From the NCBI GenBank assembly GCA_017544835.1, contig JAFYDI010000109.1, forward strand, positions 1 to 62,702: a DNA stretch of 62,702 bases, in the 5' to 3' direction. Both the position numbers and the translations under genes were made by a program. The DNA comes from Lachnospiraceae bacterium (GTDB taxonomy: Bacteria; Bacillota; Clostridia; Lachnospirales; Lachnospiraceae). Position 1 is the first letter of the stretch. Each line of letters begins with the position of its first letter. The notes under the pieces are model-generated. The model was not told where the DNA came from, did no database searches, and worked only from the letters and a program-made list of their open reading frames with translations. Positions 18,670-26,483 of the stretch are shown piece after piece.

Positions 18670-18928
18670 TAATGCATAAGTCATTGGTAATTCGCATCTT
18701 ATGCATTGGTTTTGGCTTGTCATTTTGGTACATAATGACTAAAAAACGGAAAAACGCAGATTTATGCATTGTTTTTACCAATATGTGTTCTTTTGCCGGA
18801 GAGATGCGAGGAGAAAAAAGAAATATTAATGCATAAGGGTAAAAAAAACTATATCTTATTCATCGTCCTATTTTTTTAGAACAGAATAATAATGCATAAA
18901 TGAGCCGAGAATAGAAATTTAGGCATTG
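18670..18928 (+). repeat. Array 2 of the 39-bp inverted-repeat unit (four units)
   Basis: Four units start at 18670, 18733, 18827 and 18890, with unit spacings of 63, 94 and 63 bp. Each is again 11 + 17 + 11 bp. Left arms are TAATGCATAAG, TAATGACTAAA, TAATGCATAAG and TAATGCATAAA. Right arms are CTTATGCATTG, TTTATGCATTG, CTTATTCATCG and TTTAGGCATTG. Divergent arms (18733-18743, 18855-18865) sit exactly where the grid predicts. The arm ends covary: where the left arm ends in G the right arm begins with C. Outside the array, 18587-19009 holds nothing else recognisable. The region lies between the ABC operon terminator and the promoter of the thioesterase gene. Confidence 0.9.
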
Positions 18929-19009
18929 CCTACCCCACAATGGGATACCTATAGGAAATGTGCTTAATAAATTTGTAAGAACTATTCGGAAAAATAAAGG
19001 AATCCCGGG

Positions 19010-19038
19010 TTGTAGGGCAAAGAATCACATGATAAAAT
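19010..19038 (+). promoter_or_regulatory. Promoter of the thioesterase gene
   Basis: TTGTAG (19010-19015), 17 bp, TAAAAT (19033-19038), 33 bases before the start codon at 19072. Confidence 0.6.
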
Positions 19039-19071
19039 GATTACGACAATCGGAAAACGAGGAAATTTGAC

Positions 19072-19476
19072 ATGACTAAACTTGAAGAAGCAAGAGAAAT
19101 GTTCAGTCAAGACCTATACGCCACCAAGCTTACCGGAGCGGTAATAGATGAGGTGGGCATAGACTCGGCTAAGTGCAGTTTAAAGATTACACCAGACCAC
19201 AGAAATGCATACGGTGGAGTGATGGGCGGTGCGATATATACTTTGGCGGATTTTGCTTTTGCCGTGGCATCTAATTTTGATAAGCCGGTGGCGGCGGTAA
19301 GCGTTGTAGGACAGGCAAGCTTCATGAGTGCTACGAAAGGCTCGATTTTATATGCGGAGGCGAAGCTTCTTAAGGACGGTCGCACCAATTGCTTTTACGA
19401 GGTGAGAGTGACGGACGACCTTGGCAAGCTTGTATCGGTTGTAAATTTCAATGGAGCACATGTGCCGAAGCATTAA
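19072..19476 (+). CDS. PaaI-family hotdog-fold thioesterase
   Basis: A 134-residue protein with the hotdog signature DHRNAYGGVMGGAIYTLADF (about residues 43-62), where the asparagine, the glycines and the following helix match PaaI/YbgC-like acyl-CoA thioesterases. These soluble enzymes hydrolyse aryl- or acyl-CoA thioesters. GAGGAA precedes the ATG. It is a single gene with its own promoter between repeat array 2 and rpsO. The substrate cannot be assigned. Confidence 0.88.
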   Translation: MTKLEEAREMFSQDLYATKLTGAVIDEVGIDSAKCSLKITPDHRNAYGGVMGGAIYTLADFAFAVASNFDKPVAAVSVVGQASFMSATKGSILYAEAKLLKDGRTNCFYEVRVTDDLGKLVSVVNFNGAHVPKH

Positions 19477-19539
19477 TCGGGCACCATAGGTTAAATATGG
19501 GGGTATGCCATAAAGAAGCGTAAAGAAATATATAAATGC

Positions 19540-19568
19540 TTGCATTTCTTACGCTCTTATGGTAAGAT
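19540..19568 (+). promoter_or_regulatory. Promoter of rpsO
   Basis: TTGCAT (19540-19545), 17 bp, TAAGAT (19563-19568). The -35 lies inside an imperfect 37-bp palindrome (about 19518-19554, GCGTAAAGAAAT with ATTTCTTACGC) that may be a weak terminator or operator. Confidence 0.6.
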
Positions 19569-19574
19569 ACCTAA

Positions 19575-19682
19575 GGTCTGTGAATATGCACAGATGTAAC
19601 CATTAACCCTTTTCAAGGTTTTAAGACACTCCGACTTAGGACTTTGGAAACGGCGATTTTAGAAACATAGGAGGATTAAGAA
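19575..19682 (+). promoter_or_regulatory. rpsO 5' leader, probable S15 autoregulatory region
   Basis: About 108 untranslated bases lie between the predicted start and the rpsO ATG. They contain a hairpin (TCTGTG with CACAGA, 19577-19594), and a longer region including AAGGTTTTAAGACACTCC and GACTTTGGAAACGGCG. Long structured leaders that bind S15 are known upstream of rpsO in many bacteria. I infer the same role here; the exact S15-binding fold was not derived. Confidence 0.45.
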
Positions 19683-19949
19683 ATGATTTCTAAAGAGAAG
19701 AAGCAGGCAATTATCAAAGAGTATGCAAGAACCGAAGGCGACACAGGTTCACCCGAAGTTCAGGTAGCTGTTCTTACAGCTCGTATCCAGGAGCTTACAG
19801 AGCACTTAAAGGCTAACCCTAAGGATAACCACTCTGCAAGAGGTATGTACATGATGATCGGTCAGAGACGTGGATTACTTGACTACCTCAAGAAGAAAGA
19901 TATCGAAAGATATCGTGAATTAATCGCTAAGCTTGGTCTTAGAAAGTAA
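19683..19949 (+). CDS. rpsO: Ribosomal protein S15
   Basis: An 88-residue protein of standard length. It starts [20 protein letters not shown], followed by [15 protein letters not shown] and the rRNA-binding segment [21 protein letters not shown]15 binds 16S rRNA early in assembly of the small subunit. A strong AGGAGG precedes the ATG. It ends in its own terminator and is followed by pnp, the usual rpsO-pnp neighbourhood. Confidence 0.98.
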   Translation: MISKEKKQAIIKEYARTEGDTGSPEVQVAVLTARIQELTEHLKANPKDNHSARGMYMMIGQRRGLLDYLKKKDIERYRELIAKLGLRK

Positions 19950-19962
19950 TAACACATATAAG

Positions 19963-19990
19963 GGGTGGGTATTTATATCCACCCTTTTGT
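19963..19990 (+). terminator. Intrinsic terminator after rpsO
   Basis: GGGTGGGTA (19963-19971) pairs with TATCCACCC (19976-19984), with one G-T pair, followed by TTTTGTTG. Confidence 0.85.
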
Positions 19991-20039
19991 TGTTATACTG
20001 AAGGATTTTTAGCGATTAATTTGCAAGAAACCCGGTAAC

Positions 20040-20124
20040 GAGTAGAAGAAGCTTCCGAGACCACTTATAGTCTCACAAGGGTTTTCTTTTGCGAAGCTAT
20101 AAGTAGTTTCGGCATCTTCTACTC
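20040..20124 (+). promoter_or_regulatory. Long double-stranded hairpin in the pnp leader
   Basis: GAGTAGAAGA (20040-20049) pairs with TCTTCTACTC (20115-20124). After a small internal loop, CCGAGACCACTTATAG (20055-20070) pairs with CTATAAGTAGTTTCGG (20097-20112), allowing G-T pairs. The stem is about 26 bp long and ends 26 bases before the pnp ATG. In E. coli a comparable pnp leader stem is cut by RNase III and lets PNPase control its own mRNA. A similar role here is inference. Confidence 0.7.
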
Positions 20125-20150
20125 CCAATAAATTATAAGGAGAATGTAAA

Positions 20151-22235
20151 ATGTTCGACACTTTTACAATGGACCTCGCAGGTCGTACCTTACGCGTTGA
20201 CATCAACCGCGTAGGTAAGCAGGCTAACGGTTGTGCATTCATGCACTACGGCGATACCACCGTACTTAGTACTGCAACAGCATCAGATGCTCCCAGAGAG
20301 GGCATCGATTTCTTCCCTCTTTCAGTTGAATACGAGGAGAAGTTATACGCCGTTGGTAAGATTCCCGGCGGTTTCAATAAGAGAGAAGGCAAGGCATCCG
20401 AGAACGCTATTCTTACAAGCCGCGTTATCGACCGTCCTATGCGTCCCTTATTCCCCAAGGATTATCGTAACGATGTAACCCTTAACAACATGGTAATGTC
20501 AGTTGATCCCGATTGCCGTCCCGAGCTTGTAGCAATGCTTGGTTCCGCTATCGCAACCTGCATTTCTGATATTCCTTTCGACGGCCCTTGCGCTATGACT
20601 CAGGTAGGACTTATTAATGGTGAGTTCATCATCAACCCTACTCAGGAGCAGTGGAAGAACGGCGATCTTCAGATGACAGTTGCTTCTACCAAGCAGAAAG
20701 TTATCATGATTGAAGCAGGCGCTAAGATCGTTCCCGAAGACAAGATCATCGAGGCTATTTACAAGGCTCACGATGTTAACCAGACAGTTATCGCTTTCAT
20801 CGAGGAAATCGTTGCCAAGGTTGGCAAGAAGAAGCACGAATACGAAAGCTGCGCTATTCCCGCAGAAATGTTCGATGCAATGAAGGCAATCGTAACTCCC
20901 GAAGAAATGGAAGTTGCGGTATTTACCGACGAGAAGCAGGTTAGAGAAGAGAACATCCGCGTAATCACCGAGAAGTTCAAAGAAGCTTTCGCTGAGAACG
21001 AAGAGTGGCTTGCTATCCTTGGTGAAGCAGTTTACCAGTACGAGAAGAAGACAGTTCGTAAGATGATCCTTAAGGACCACAAGCGTCCCGACGGTCGTGA
21101 GATCACTCAGATCAGACCTCTTGCAGCTGAAGTTGATATTATCCCCAGAGTTCATGGTTCTTCCATGTTCACCAGAGGACAGACACAGATTTGTGACGTA
21201 TGTACTCTTGCTCCTCTTTCAGAGGTTCAGAAGGTTGACGGTCTTGACGAGAACGTTGTAGCCAAGAGATACATGCACCACTACAACTTCCCCGCTTACT
21301 CCGTAGGTGAGACCAAGGTAAGCCGCGGACCCGGACGTCGTGAAATCGGTCACGGTGCACTTGCAGAAAGAGCACTTCTTCCCGTACTTCCTTCAGAAGA
21401 AGAGTTCCCTTACGCAATCCGTTGCGTATCCGAAACCTTTGAATCCAACGGTTCTACTTCAATGGGTTCCACCTGTGCATCCTGTATGTCCCTTATGGCT
21501 GCAGGTGTTCCGATTAAGGCTATGGTAGCAGGTATTTCCTGTGGTCTTGTTACAGGCGATACAGATGATGACTTCGTACTTCTTACCGATATCCAGGGCT
21601 TAGAGGACTTCTTCGGAGACATGGACTTCAAGGTAACCGGTACTACAGAAGGTATCACCGCTATCCAGATGGATATTAAGATTCACGGTCTTACAAGACC
21701 CATCGTTGAAGGCGCTATCGCACGTTGCCGTGAAGCTCGTCTCTTTATCATGGACAACTGCATGAAGCCCGCCATCGCTGAGCCCAGACCTACCGTTAAT
21801 GAATACGCACCCAAGATTGTTTCCATACAGATCGATCCCGAGAAGATCGGTGATGTTGTGGGACAGAAGGGTAAGACCATTAACGCTATCATCGCTCAGA
21901 CCGGCGTTAAGATTGATATTACCGATGACGGTATGGTAAGCGTATGCGGTACCGACATCGAAATGATAAATAAAGCCGTTGAGCTCATCAACATTATCGT
22001 ATCCGACTTCGTTGAAGGCGAGATTTACAAGGGTAAGGTTGTAAGCATCAAGGAATTTGGCGCATTTATCGAATTCGCACCTGGAAAAGAAGGCATGGTT
22101 CACATTTCCAAGATTGCCAAGGAAAGAATTGACCATGTAGAAGACGTTCTTACACTCGGCGACAAGGTTACCGTTAAGTGCCTTGGCAAAGACAAGATGG
22201 GTCGCATCAGCTTCTCCATCAAGGACGCTCAGTAA
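20151..22235 (+). CDS. pnp: Polynucleotide phosphorylase (PNPase)
   Basis: A 694-residue enzyme of normal length. Two RNase PH-like domains (about residues 1-215 and 310-540) flank a helical domain. They are followed by a KH domain (about 553-612, IDPEKIGDVVGQKGKTINAI) and an S1 domain (about 620-690, GEIYKGKVVSIKEFGAFIEF). It degrades RNA from the 3' end by phosphorolysis in the degradosome. TAAGGAGAA precedes the ATG. It is probably autoregulated through the leader hairpin at 20040-20124. Confidence 0.98.
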   Translation: MFDTFTMDLAGRTLRVDINRVGKQANGCAFMHYGDTTVLSTATASDAPREGIDFFPLSVEYEEKLYAVGKIPGGFNKREGKASENAILTSRVIDRPMRPLFPKDYRNDVTLNNMVMSVDPDCRPELVAMLGSAIATCISDIPFDGPCAMTQVGLINGEFIINPTQEQWKNGDLQMTVASTKQKVIMIEAGAKIVPEDKIIEAIYKAHDVNQTVIAFIEEIVAKVGKKKHEYESCAIPAEMFDAMKAIVTPEEMEVAVFTDEKQVREENIRVITEKFKEAFAENEEWLAILGEAVYQYEKKTVRKMILKDHKRPDGREITQIRPLAAEVDIIPRVHGSSMFTRGQTQICDVCTLAPLSEVQKVDGLDENVVAKRYMHHYNFPAYSVGETKVSRGPGRREIGHGALAERALLPVLPSEEEFPYAIRCVSETFESNGSTSMGSTCASCMSLMAAGVPIKAMVAGISCGLVTGDTDDDFVLLTDIQGLEDFFGDMDFKVTGTTEGITAIQMDIKIHGLTRPIVEGAIARCREARLFIMDNCMKPAIAEPRPTVNEYAPKIVSIQIDPEKIGDVVGQKGKTINAIIAQTGVKIDITDDGMVSVCGTDIEMINKAVELINIIVSDFVEGEIYKGKVVSIKEFGAFIEFAPGKEGMVHISKIAKERIDHVEDVLTLGDKVTVKCLGKDKMGRISFSIKDAQ

Positions 22236-22249
22236 GATTTGATTTTTGG

Positions 22250-22284
22250 GCAGGTGCACTTAAACGTGCACCTGCTTATTTTTT
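22250..22284 (+). terminator. Intrinsic terminator after pnp
   Basis: GCAGGTGCAC (22250-22259) and GTGCACCTGC (22266-22275) form a perfect 10-bp stem with a 6-base loop, followed by TTATTTTTT. Confidence 0.93.
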
Positions 22285-22305
22285 ACCGAAAGGAAGATAG
22301 ATTAC

Positions 22306-22812
22306 ATGAAAAAATCAGTAAGATATGTCATTTATCTTGCCATCTGTGCGATACTTGTCGCACTCGACCAGATTACCAAGAACCTTGCGGTGGCAGCCCT
22401 TAAGGGTAAGGACAACGCCGTATGGATTAAAAATGTTTTTGAACTTGAATATTGTGAGAATACGGGGGCTGCTTTTTCAAGCTTTACCGGCAAGCAGGGA
22501 TTTTTACTTGCAATTACAAGCATCGTACTTGTACTTATCCTTGTAGAATTCGTAAGAATTCCCGAAGGCAAGAGATATGCGGGCTTACGTATCGACTTTT
22601 TACTCATAGTGGCAGGCGCCATCGGCAACATGATTGACAGAGTTAAGCAGGGCTATGTGGTCGATTTCTTTTACTTCGTACCCATTAACTTCCCGAGGTT
22701 CAATGTTGCGGATGTTTATGTGACTGTCGGTATGGTTATGCTTGTCATTCTTTTGTTCATTGTATACAAGGATGATGAAACTGAATTTTTATTCAAATTT
22801 AAGAAGAAATAA
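22306..22812 (+). CDS. lspA: Prolipoprotein signal peptidase (signal peptidase II)
   Basis: A 168-residue membrane protein with four helices. It has LDQITKNLAV near the N-terminus, the ENTGAAFSSF motif, GAIGNMIDRVKQGYVVDFF and NVADVYVTVG; the Asp of VVDF and of NVADV are the catalytic pair. It removes signal peptides from lipoproteins such as the two binding proteins in this window. AAAGGAAG precedes the ATG. It is a single gene following the pnp terminator. Confidence 0.96.
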   Translation: MKKSVRYVIYLAICAILVALDQITKNLAVAALKGKDNAVWIKNVFELEYCENTGAAFSSFTGKQGFLLAITSIVLVLILVEFVRIPEGKRYAGLRIDFLLIVAGAIGNMIDRVKQGYVVDFFYFVPINFPRFNVADVYVTVGMVMLVILLFIVYKDDETEFLFKFKKK

Positions 22813-22820
22813 GTTATAAT
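22792..22820 (+). promoter_or_regulatory. Possible promoter of deoB
   Basis: A perfect TATAAT (22815-22820) with a weak TTCAAA -35 (22792-22797) at 17 bp, overlapping the end of lspA. The predicted leader of about 58 bases shows no known riboswitch. Confidence 0.4.
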
Positions 22821-22885
22821 AAAATGATGGGGTGGCAGTATATCAATTAGGGATTTTTAAGTCCGACTAACAGGAGGTATATTCC

Positions 22886-24037
22886 ATGAAGAGAGTTTTT
22901 TTAATCGTTCTCGACAGCTACGGTTGCGGTGAGATGCCCGATGCGGCTGACTTTGGCGACAAGGGCGCAAGCACCATCAAAAGCGTAGCCTCAAGTAAGT
23001 TTTTTAATGCACCGAACATGCGTAAGTTCGGCCTTTACAATATCGATGGTGTGGATTTACAGCCCAAGGAGCCGGATCCTTCCGCAGTTTATTGCAGACT
23101 CGCTGAGGTTTCCAAGGGTAAGGACACCACTATCGGACACTGGGAGATTGCAGGTATTCAGTCTAAGAACCCGCTTCCCACATATCCTGACGGCTTCCCG
23201 CAGGAAGTGCTTGATGAGTTTTCTAAGGCTGTAGGCCGCGGAGTGCTCTGCAACAAGCCCTATTCAGGTACCGTAGTTATCAATGAGTATGGTGATGAGC
23301 ACGTTAAGACAGGCGACTTAATCGTCTATACATCAGCCGATTCCGTATTCCAGATTGCGGCTCATGAAGATGTGGTTCCGCTCGAGGAGCTTTACGATAT
23401 CTGCCGCAAGGCCCGTAAGATTTTACAGGGCAAGCACGGCGTAGGAAGAGTTATAGCTCGTCCTTTCATCGGCTCTAACGGCAATTACACCAGAACCGCT
23501 CACAGACACGACTTTTCACTCGAGCCTACCGATGTTACAATGCTCGATCAGCTTATCGAGAACGGCAAGAGTGTTCTTGCAATCGGTAAGATAAATGATA
23601 TCTTCGCAGGCAAGTCTATTTCGGAGTTTACTTACACTTCAGGCAATCCCGAAGGTATTGAGCGTACCATCGAGTGGATGGACAGAGACTTCGAGGGACT
23701 TTGCTTTGTTAACCTTGTAGATACGGATATGATTTACGGCCACAGACGCGATATTGACGGTTACGCCAAGGCCATTTCATACTTCGATGATAATCTTAAG
23801 ACAATAATCGGTAAGATGCGTGACGATGACATCCTCATGATTACCGCCGACCACGGCTGCGATCCCGGATACACCGCCACCACCGACCACACAAGAGAAT
23901 ACATTCCGCTTCTTATGTACGGAAAGAATGTGAAGCCCGGCAATATGGGCACCAGAGATTCTTTTACGGATATCGGTGCAACTGTGCTTGATTACTTCGG
24001 CATCACTCCCAAATTCCCCGGCAAGAGTTTGCTCTGA
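22886..24037 (+). CDS. deoB: Phosphopentomutase
   Basis: A 383-residue enzyme starting MKRVFLIVLDSYGCGEMPDA, with metal-binding Asp10, DTTIGHWEIAG with the active-site threonine, and the metal-binding ITADHGCDPGY and TTDHTREYIPLL segments near the C-terminus. It interconverts ribose 1-phosphate and ribose 5-phosphate (and deoxy forms) in nucleoside catabolism. CAGGAGG precedes the ATG. No other deo genes are beside it. Confidence 0.97.
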   Translation: MKRVFLIVLDSYGCGEMPDAADFGDKGASTIKSVASSKFFNAPNMRKFGLYNIDGVDLQPKEPDPSAVYCRLAEVSKGKDTTIGHWEIAGIQSKNPLPTYPDGFPQEVLDEFSKAVGRGVLCNKPYSGTVVINEYGDEHVKTGDLIVYTSADSVFQIAAHEDVVPLEELYDICRKARKILQGKHGVGRVIARPFIGSNGNYTRTAHRHDFSLEPTDVTMLDQLIENGKSVLAIGKINDIFAGKSISEFTYTSGNPEGIERTIEWMDRDFEGLCFVNLVDTDMIYGHRRDIDGYAKAISYFDDNLKTIIGKMRDDDILMITADHGCDPGYTATTDHTREYIPLLMYGKNVKPGNMGTRDSFTDIGATVLDYFGITPKFPGKSLL

Positions 24038-24041
24038 CGGA

Positions 24042-24078
24042 CTTTCGTGCGATAAGGAATGGTACATTTACACGAAAG
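24042..24078 (+). promoter_or_regulatory. Inverted repeat overlapping the prfC ribosome binding site
   Basis: CTTTCGTG (24042-24049) can pair with CACGAAAG (24071-24078) across 21 bases. The second arm contains most of the AAAGGA (24075-24080) that precedes the prfC ATG. It could limit translation initiation; no T-run follows, so it is not a terminator. Confidence 0.4.
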
Positions 24079-24093
24079 GATTTTCAAGTAACA

Positions 24094-25686
24094 ATGGGTA
24101 GTTTTGATTCAGAAATAAACAGAAGACGAACCTTTGCCATCATTTCCCACCCCGATGCAGGTAAGACGACTCTTACGGAGAAGTTCTTATTATACGGCGG
24201 AGCCATCAATCTGGCAGGTTCGGTTAAAGGAAAGGCAACCGCCCGCCATGCGGTTTCCGACTGGATGGAAATAGAGAAGGAACGTGGTATTTCCGTTACA
24301 TCTTCGGTACTCCAGTTTAACTATGACGGATATTGCATTAATATTCTTGATACCCCGGGTCACCAGGATTTCTCTGAGGATACATATCGTACCCTTATGG
24401 CAGCCGACTCCGCGGTAATGGTAATAGACGGTGCTAAGGGCGTTGAGCCCCAGACACGTAAGCTTTTCAAGGTCTGCGCCATGAGAGGCATCCCAATTTT
24501 TACATTTGTCAACAAGATGGACCGTGATGCCAAGGACACTTTCGAACTGTTAGATGACGTTGAGACAGAGCTTGGTATCGCGACCTGTCCTTGCAACTGG
24601 CCTATAGGCTCCGGTAAGGGATTCAAGGGAGTATACGACAGACAGACTCAGAAGATTGTGACTTTCTTTGACACTCAAAAGGGTACCAAGGAAGGTACCA
24701 CTGATGTAGTAGATTTGTCCGATACCGAAGGCGTGATTAAAGAAATCGGTCAGGACGCTTATGACAAGCTTACTGAGGAGATTGAACTTTTAGACGGTGC
24801 CAGCGCAGAGTTTGATATCGAAGCCGTAAGAAGCGGAAAGCTTACACCCGTTTTCTTTGGCTCGGCGCTTACAAACTTTGGCGTGGAGATATTCTTAAAG
24901 AACTTCCTTAAGATGGCCACAACCCCTCTTGCAAGACACGCGGAAGAGGGCGATATCGAGCCTACAAGCGATGATTTCAGTGCATTTGTCTTCAAGATTC
25001 AGGCCAATATGAACAAGGCTCACAGAGACCGTATCGCTTTCATGCGTATCTGCTCGGGTAAGTTTGATGCGGACAATGAAGTTAAGCACGTTCAGGGCGG
25101 CAAGGTAATGAGACTTTCGCAGCCCCAGCAGATTATGGCTGACGAGCGTAAGATTCTAAGTGAGGCGTATGCCGGCGACATTATCGGTGTATTCGACCCC
25201 GGTATGTTCTCAATCGGCGACACCGTATGTGCTCCTAAGAGAAATATTAAGTACGAGGGTATTCCTACTTTTGCTCCCGAACATTTTGCAAGAGTGCGTC
25301 AGATTGATACCATGAAGCGTAAGCAGTTCGTTAAAGGTATCACTCAGATTGCTCAGGAAGGTGCCATTCAGATATTCCAGGAGCTTAATTCGGGTCTTGA
25401 AGAGATTATCGTGGGCGTTGTGGGTGTGCTTCAGTTTGATGTGCTTAAGTACAGACTTGAGAACGAATACAACGTTGAGATAAGACTTGAGCCTCTTCCT
25501 TACGAGCATATCAGATGGATAGAGAATACGGACATTGATGTAGCTAAGCTTACGGGAACCTCCGATATGAAGAAGGTTACCGACTTAAAGGGTCGTCCGC
25601 TGCTCCTCTTTGTTAACCCCTGGAGCATTCAGATGACCATAGACAGAAACAAAGGCTTGGAGCTTTCCGAGTTTGCAAGAAACTAA
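24094..25686 (+). CDS. prfC: Peptide chain release factor 3
   Basis: A 530-residue translational GTPase. It has G1 SHPDAGKTTLTEKFL, G3 LDTPGHQDFSEDTYR and G4 FVNKMDRD, followed by EF-G-like domains. It matches RF3, which recycles RF1 and RF2 from the ribosome after termination. The ribosome binding site AAAGGA is 13 bases from the ATG, a long spacing, and is partly inside an inverted repeat. The Gls24-nusB cluster follows 21 bases later. Confidence 0.97.
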   Translation: MGSFDSEINRRRTFAIISHPDAGKTTLTEKFLLYGGAINLAGSVKGKATARHAVSDWMEIEKERGISVTSSVLQFNYDGYCINILDTPGHQDFSEDTYRTLMAADSAVMVIDGAKGVEPQTRKLFKVCAMRGIPIFTFVNKMDRDAKDTFELLDDVETELGIATCPCNWPIGSGKGFKGVYDRQTQKIVTFFDTQKGTKEGTTDVVDLSDTEGVIKEIGQDAYDKLTEEIELLDGASAEFDIEAVRSGKLTPVFFGSALTNFGVEIFLKNFLKMATTPLARHAEEGDIEPTSDDFSAFVFKIQANMNKAHRDRIAFMRICSGKFDADNEVKHVQGGKVMRLSQPQQIMADERKILSEAYAGDIIGVFDPGMFSIGDTVCAPKRNIKYEGIPTFAPEHFARVRQIDTMKRKQFVKGITQIAQEGAIQIFQELNSGLEEIIVGVVGVLQFDVLKYRLENEYNVEIRLEPLPYEHIRWIENTDIDVAKLTGTSDMKKVTDLKGRPLLLFVNPWSIQMTIDRNKGLELSEFARN

Positions 25687-25707
25687 TTTAGAAACCGGAG
25701 GATAACG

Positions 25708-26073
25708 ATGGGTAACGAATTAATGGATGTTAAATGCGAAAGACACGTTAAAATTGCCAACGACGTAGTAGGCAAGATTGCCGCTATCGCCGCTTTGGAG
25801 GTTGAGGGTGTATCCGCTATGGGTAACAACATCACCACAGAGATTATGGGTAAGGTCGGCATGAAGAACCTTATGAAGAACGTTAAGGTTGAAATCTTAA
25901 ACGGACAGGTTAATGTGGAACTTGCCATTACGGTTGATTACGGAATGAACATTCCCGGTCTTAGCCAGAACGTTCAGACTCGTGTCAAGCAGGCAATAGA
26001 GAACATGACAAGCCTTGAAGTGGGCGACGTTAACGTACGCATCGCCGGCATCAATCTTGTTAAAGAGGATTAA
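25708..26073 (+). CDS. Asp23/Gls24 family protein (YqhY-like)
   Basis: A 121-residue Asp23/Gls24 protein (VVGKIAAIAALEVEGVSAMG, then VNVELAITVDYGMNIPGLS and VQTRVKQAIENMTSLEVGDV). In Bacillus and relatives the YqhY-type member lies directly before nusB, as here, and has been linked to the acetyl-CoA carboxylase region and lipid synthesis. The stop is 2 bases from the nusB ATG, so they are cotranscribed. GGAGGATA precedes the ATG. The precise role is uncertain. Confidence 0.92.
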   Translation: MGNELMDVKCERHVKIANDVVGKIAAIAALEVEGVSAMGNNITTEIMGKVGMKNLMKNVKVEILNGQVNVELAITVDYGMNIPGLSQNVQTRVKQAIENMTSLEVGDVNVRIAGINLVKED

Positions 26074-26075
26074 GA

Positions 26076-26483
26076 ATGAAGAGAAGTGAATTACGCGAAG
26101 TTTTGTTTAAGCTTTTGTTCAGGGCTGAGTTTAATGATGTGACTGAGATGCCCGAGCAGATGCAGCTTTACTTTAACACAGACGCGGACAATCTTAAGAT
26201 AAAAGACGAAGATCGCGAGTATATTATCAAGCGCGAGGAAGATATTTTAAGCAAGCTTACCGAAATTGACAAGGAAATCTCCGAAAAGGCCGTAGGCTGG
26301 ACCATCGACAGAATGGGTAAGGTTGACCTTGCAATCATCAGACTTGCGGTATATGAGATTATGTTTGATGCGGATATTCCCCTTGGCGTATCCATCAACG
26401 AAGCGGTGGAACTTGCCAAGAAATACGGCCGCGACGAATCAAAAAGCTTTGTAAACGGGGTGCTTGCTAAATTTGGCAAATAG
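26076..26483 (+). CDS. nusB: Transcription antitermination factor NusB
   Basis: A 135-residue all-helical RNA-binding protein. It starts MKRSELREVLFKLLFRAEF and has LAIIRLAVYEIMFDADIPLG with INEAVELAKKYG at the C-terminal side, the conserved NusB motifs. It acts in rRNA antitermination with NusE (S10). It lies between the Gls24-type gene and xseA and overlaps the start of xseA. Confidence 0.96.
   Translation: MKRSELREVLFKLLFRAEFNDVTEMPEQMQLYFNTDADNLKIKDEDREYIIKREEDILSKLTEIDKEISEKAVGWTIDRMGKVDLAIIRLAVYEIMFDADIPLGVSINEAVELAKKYGRDESKSFVNGVLAKFGK

Noticed and set aside
18639-18836. A 65-codon open frame through array 2
   Set aside because: Same reason as in array 1: it is produced by the repeated arms, is broken by the 94-bp step, and unit 4 has a stop directly after Met-His-Lys.
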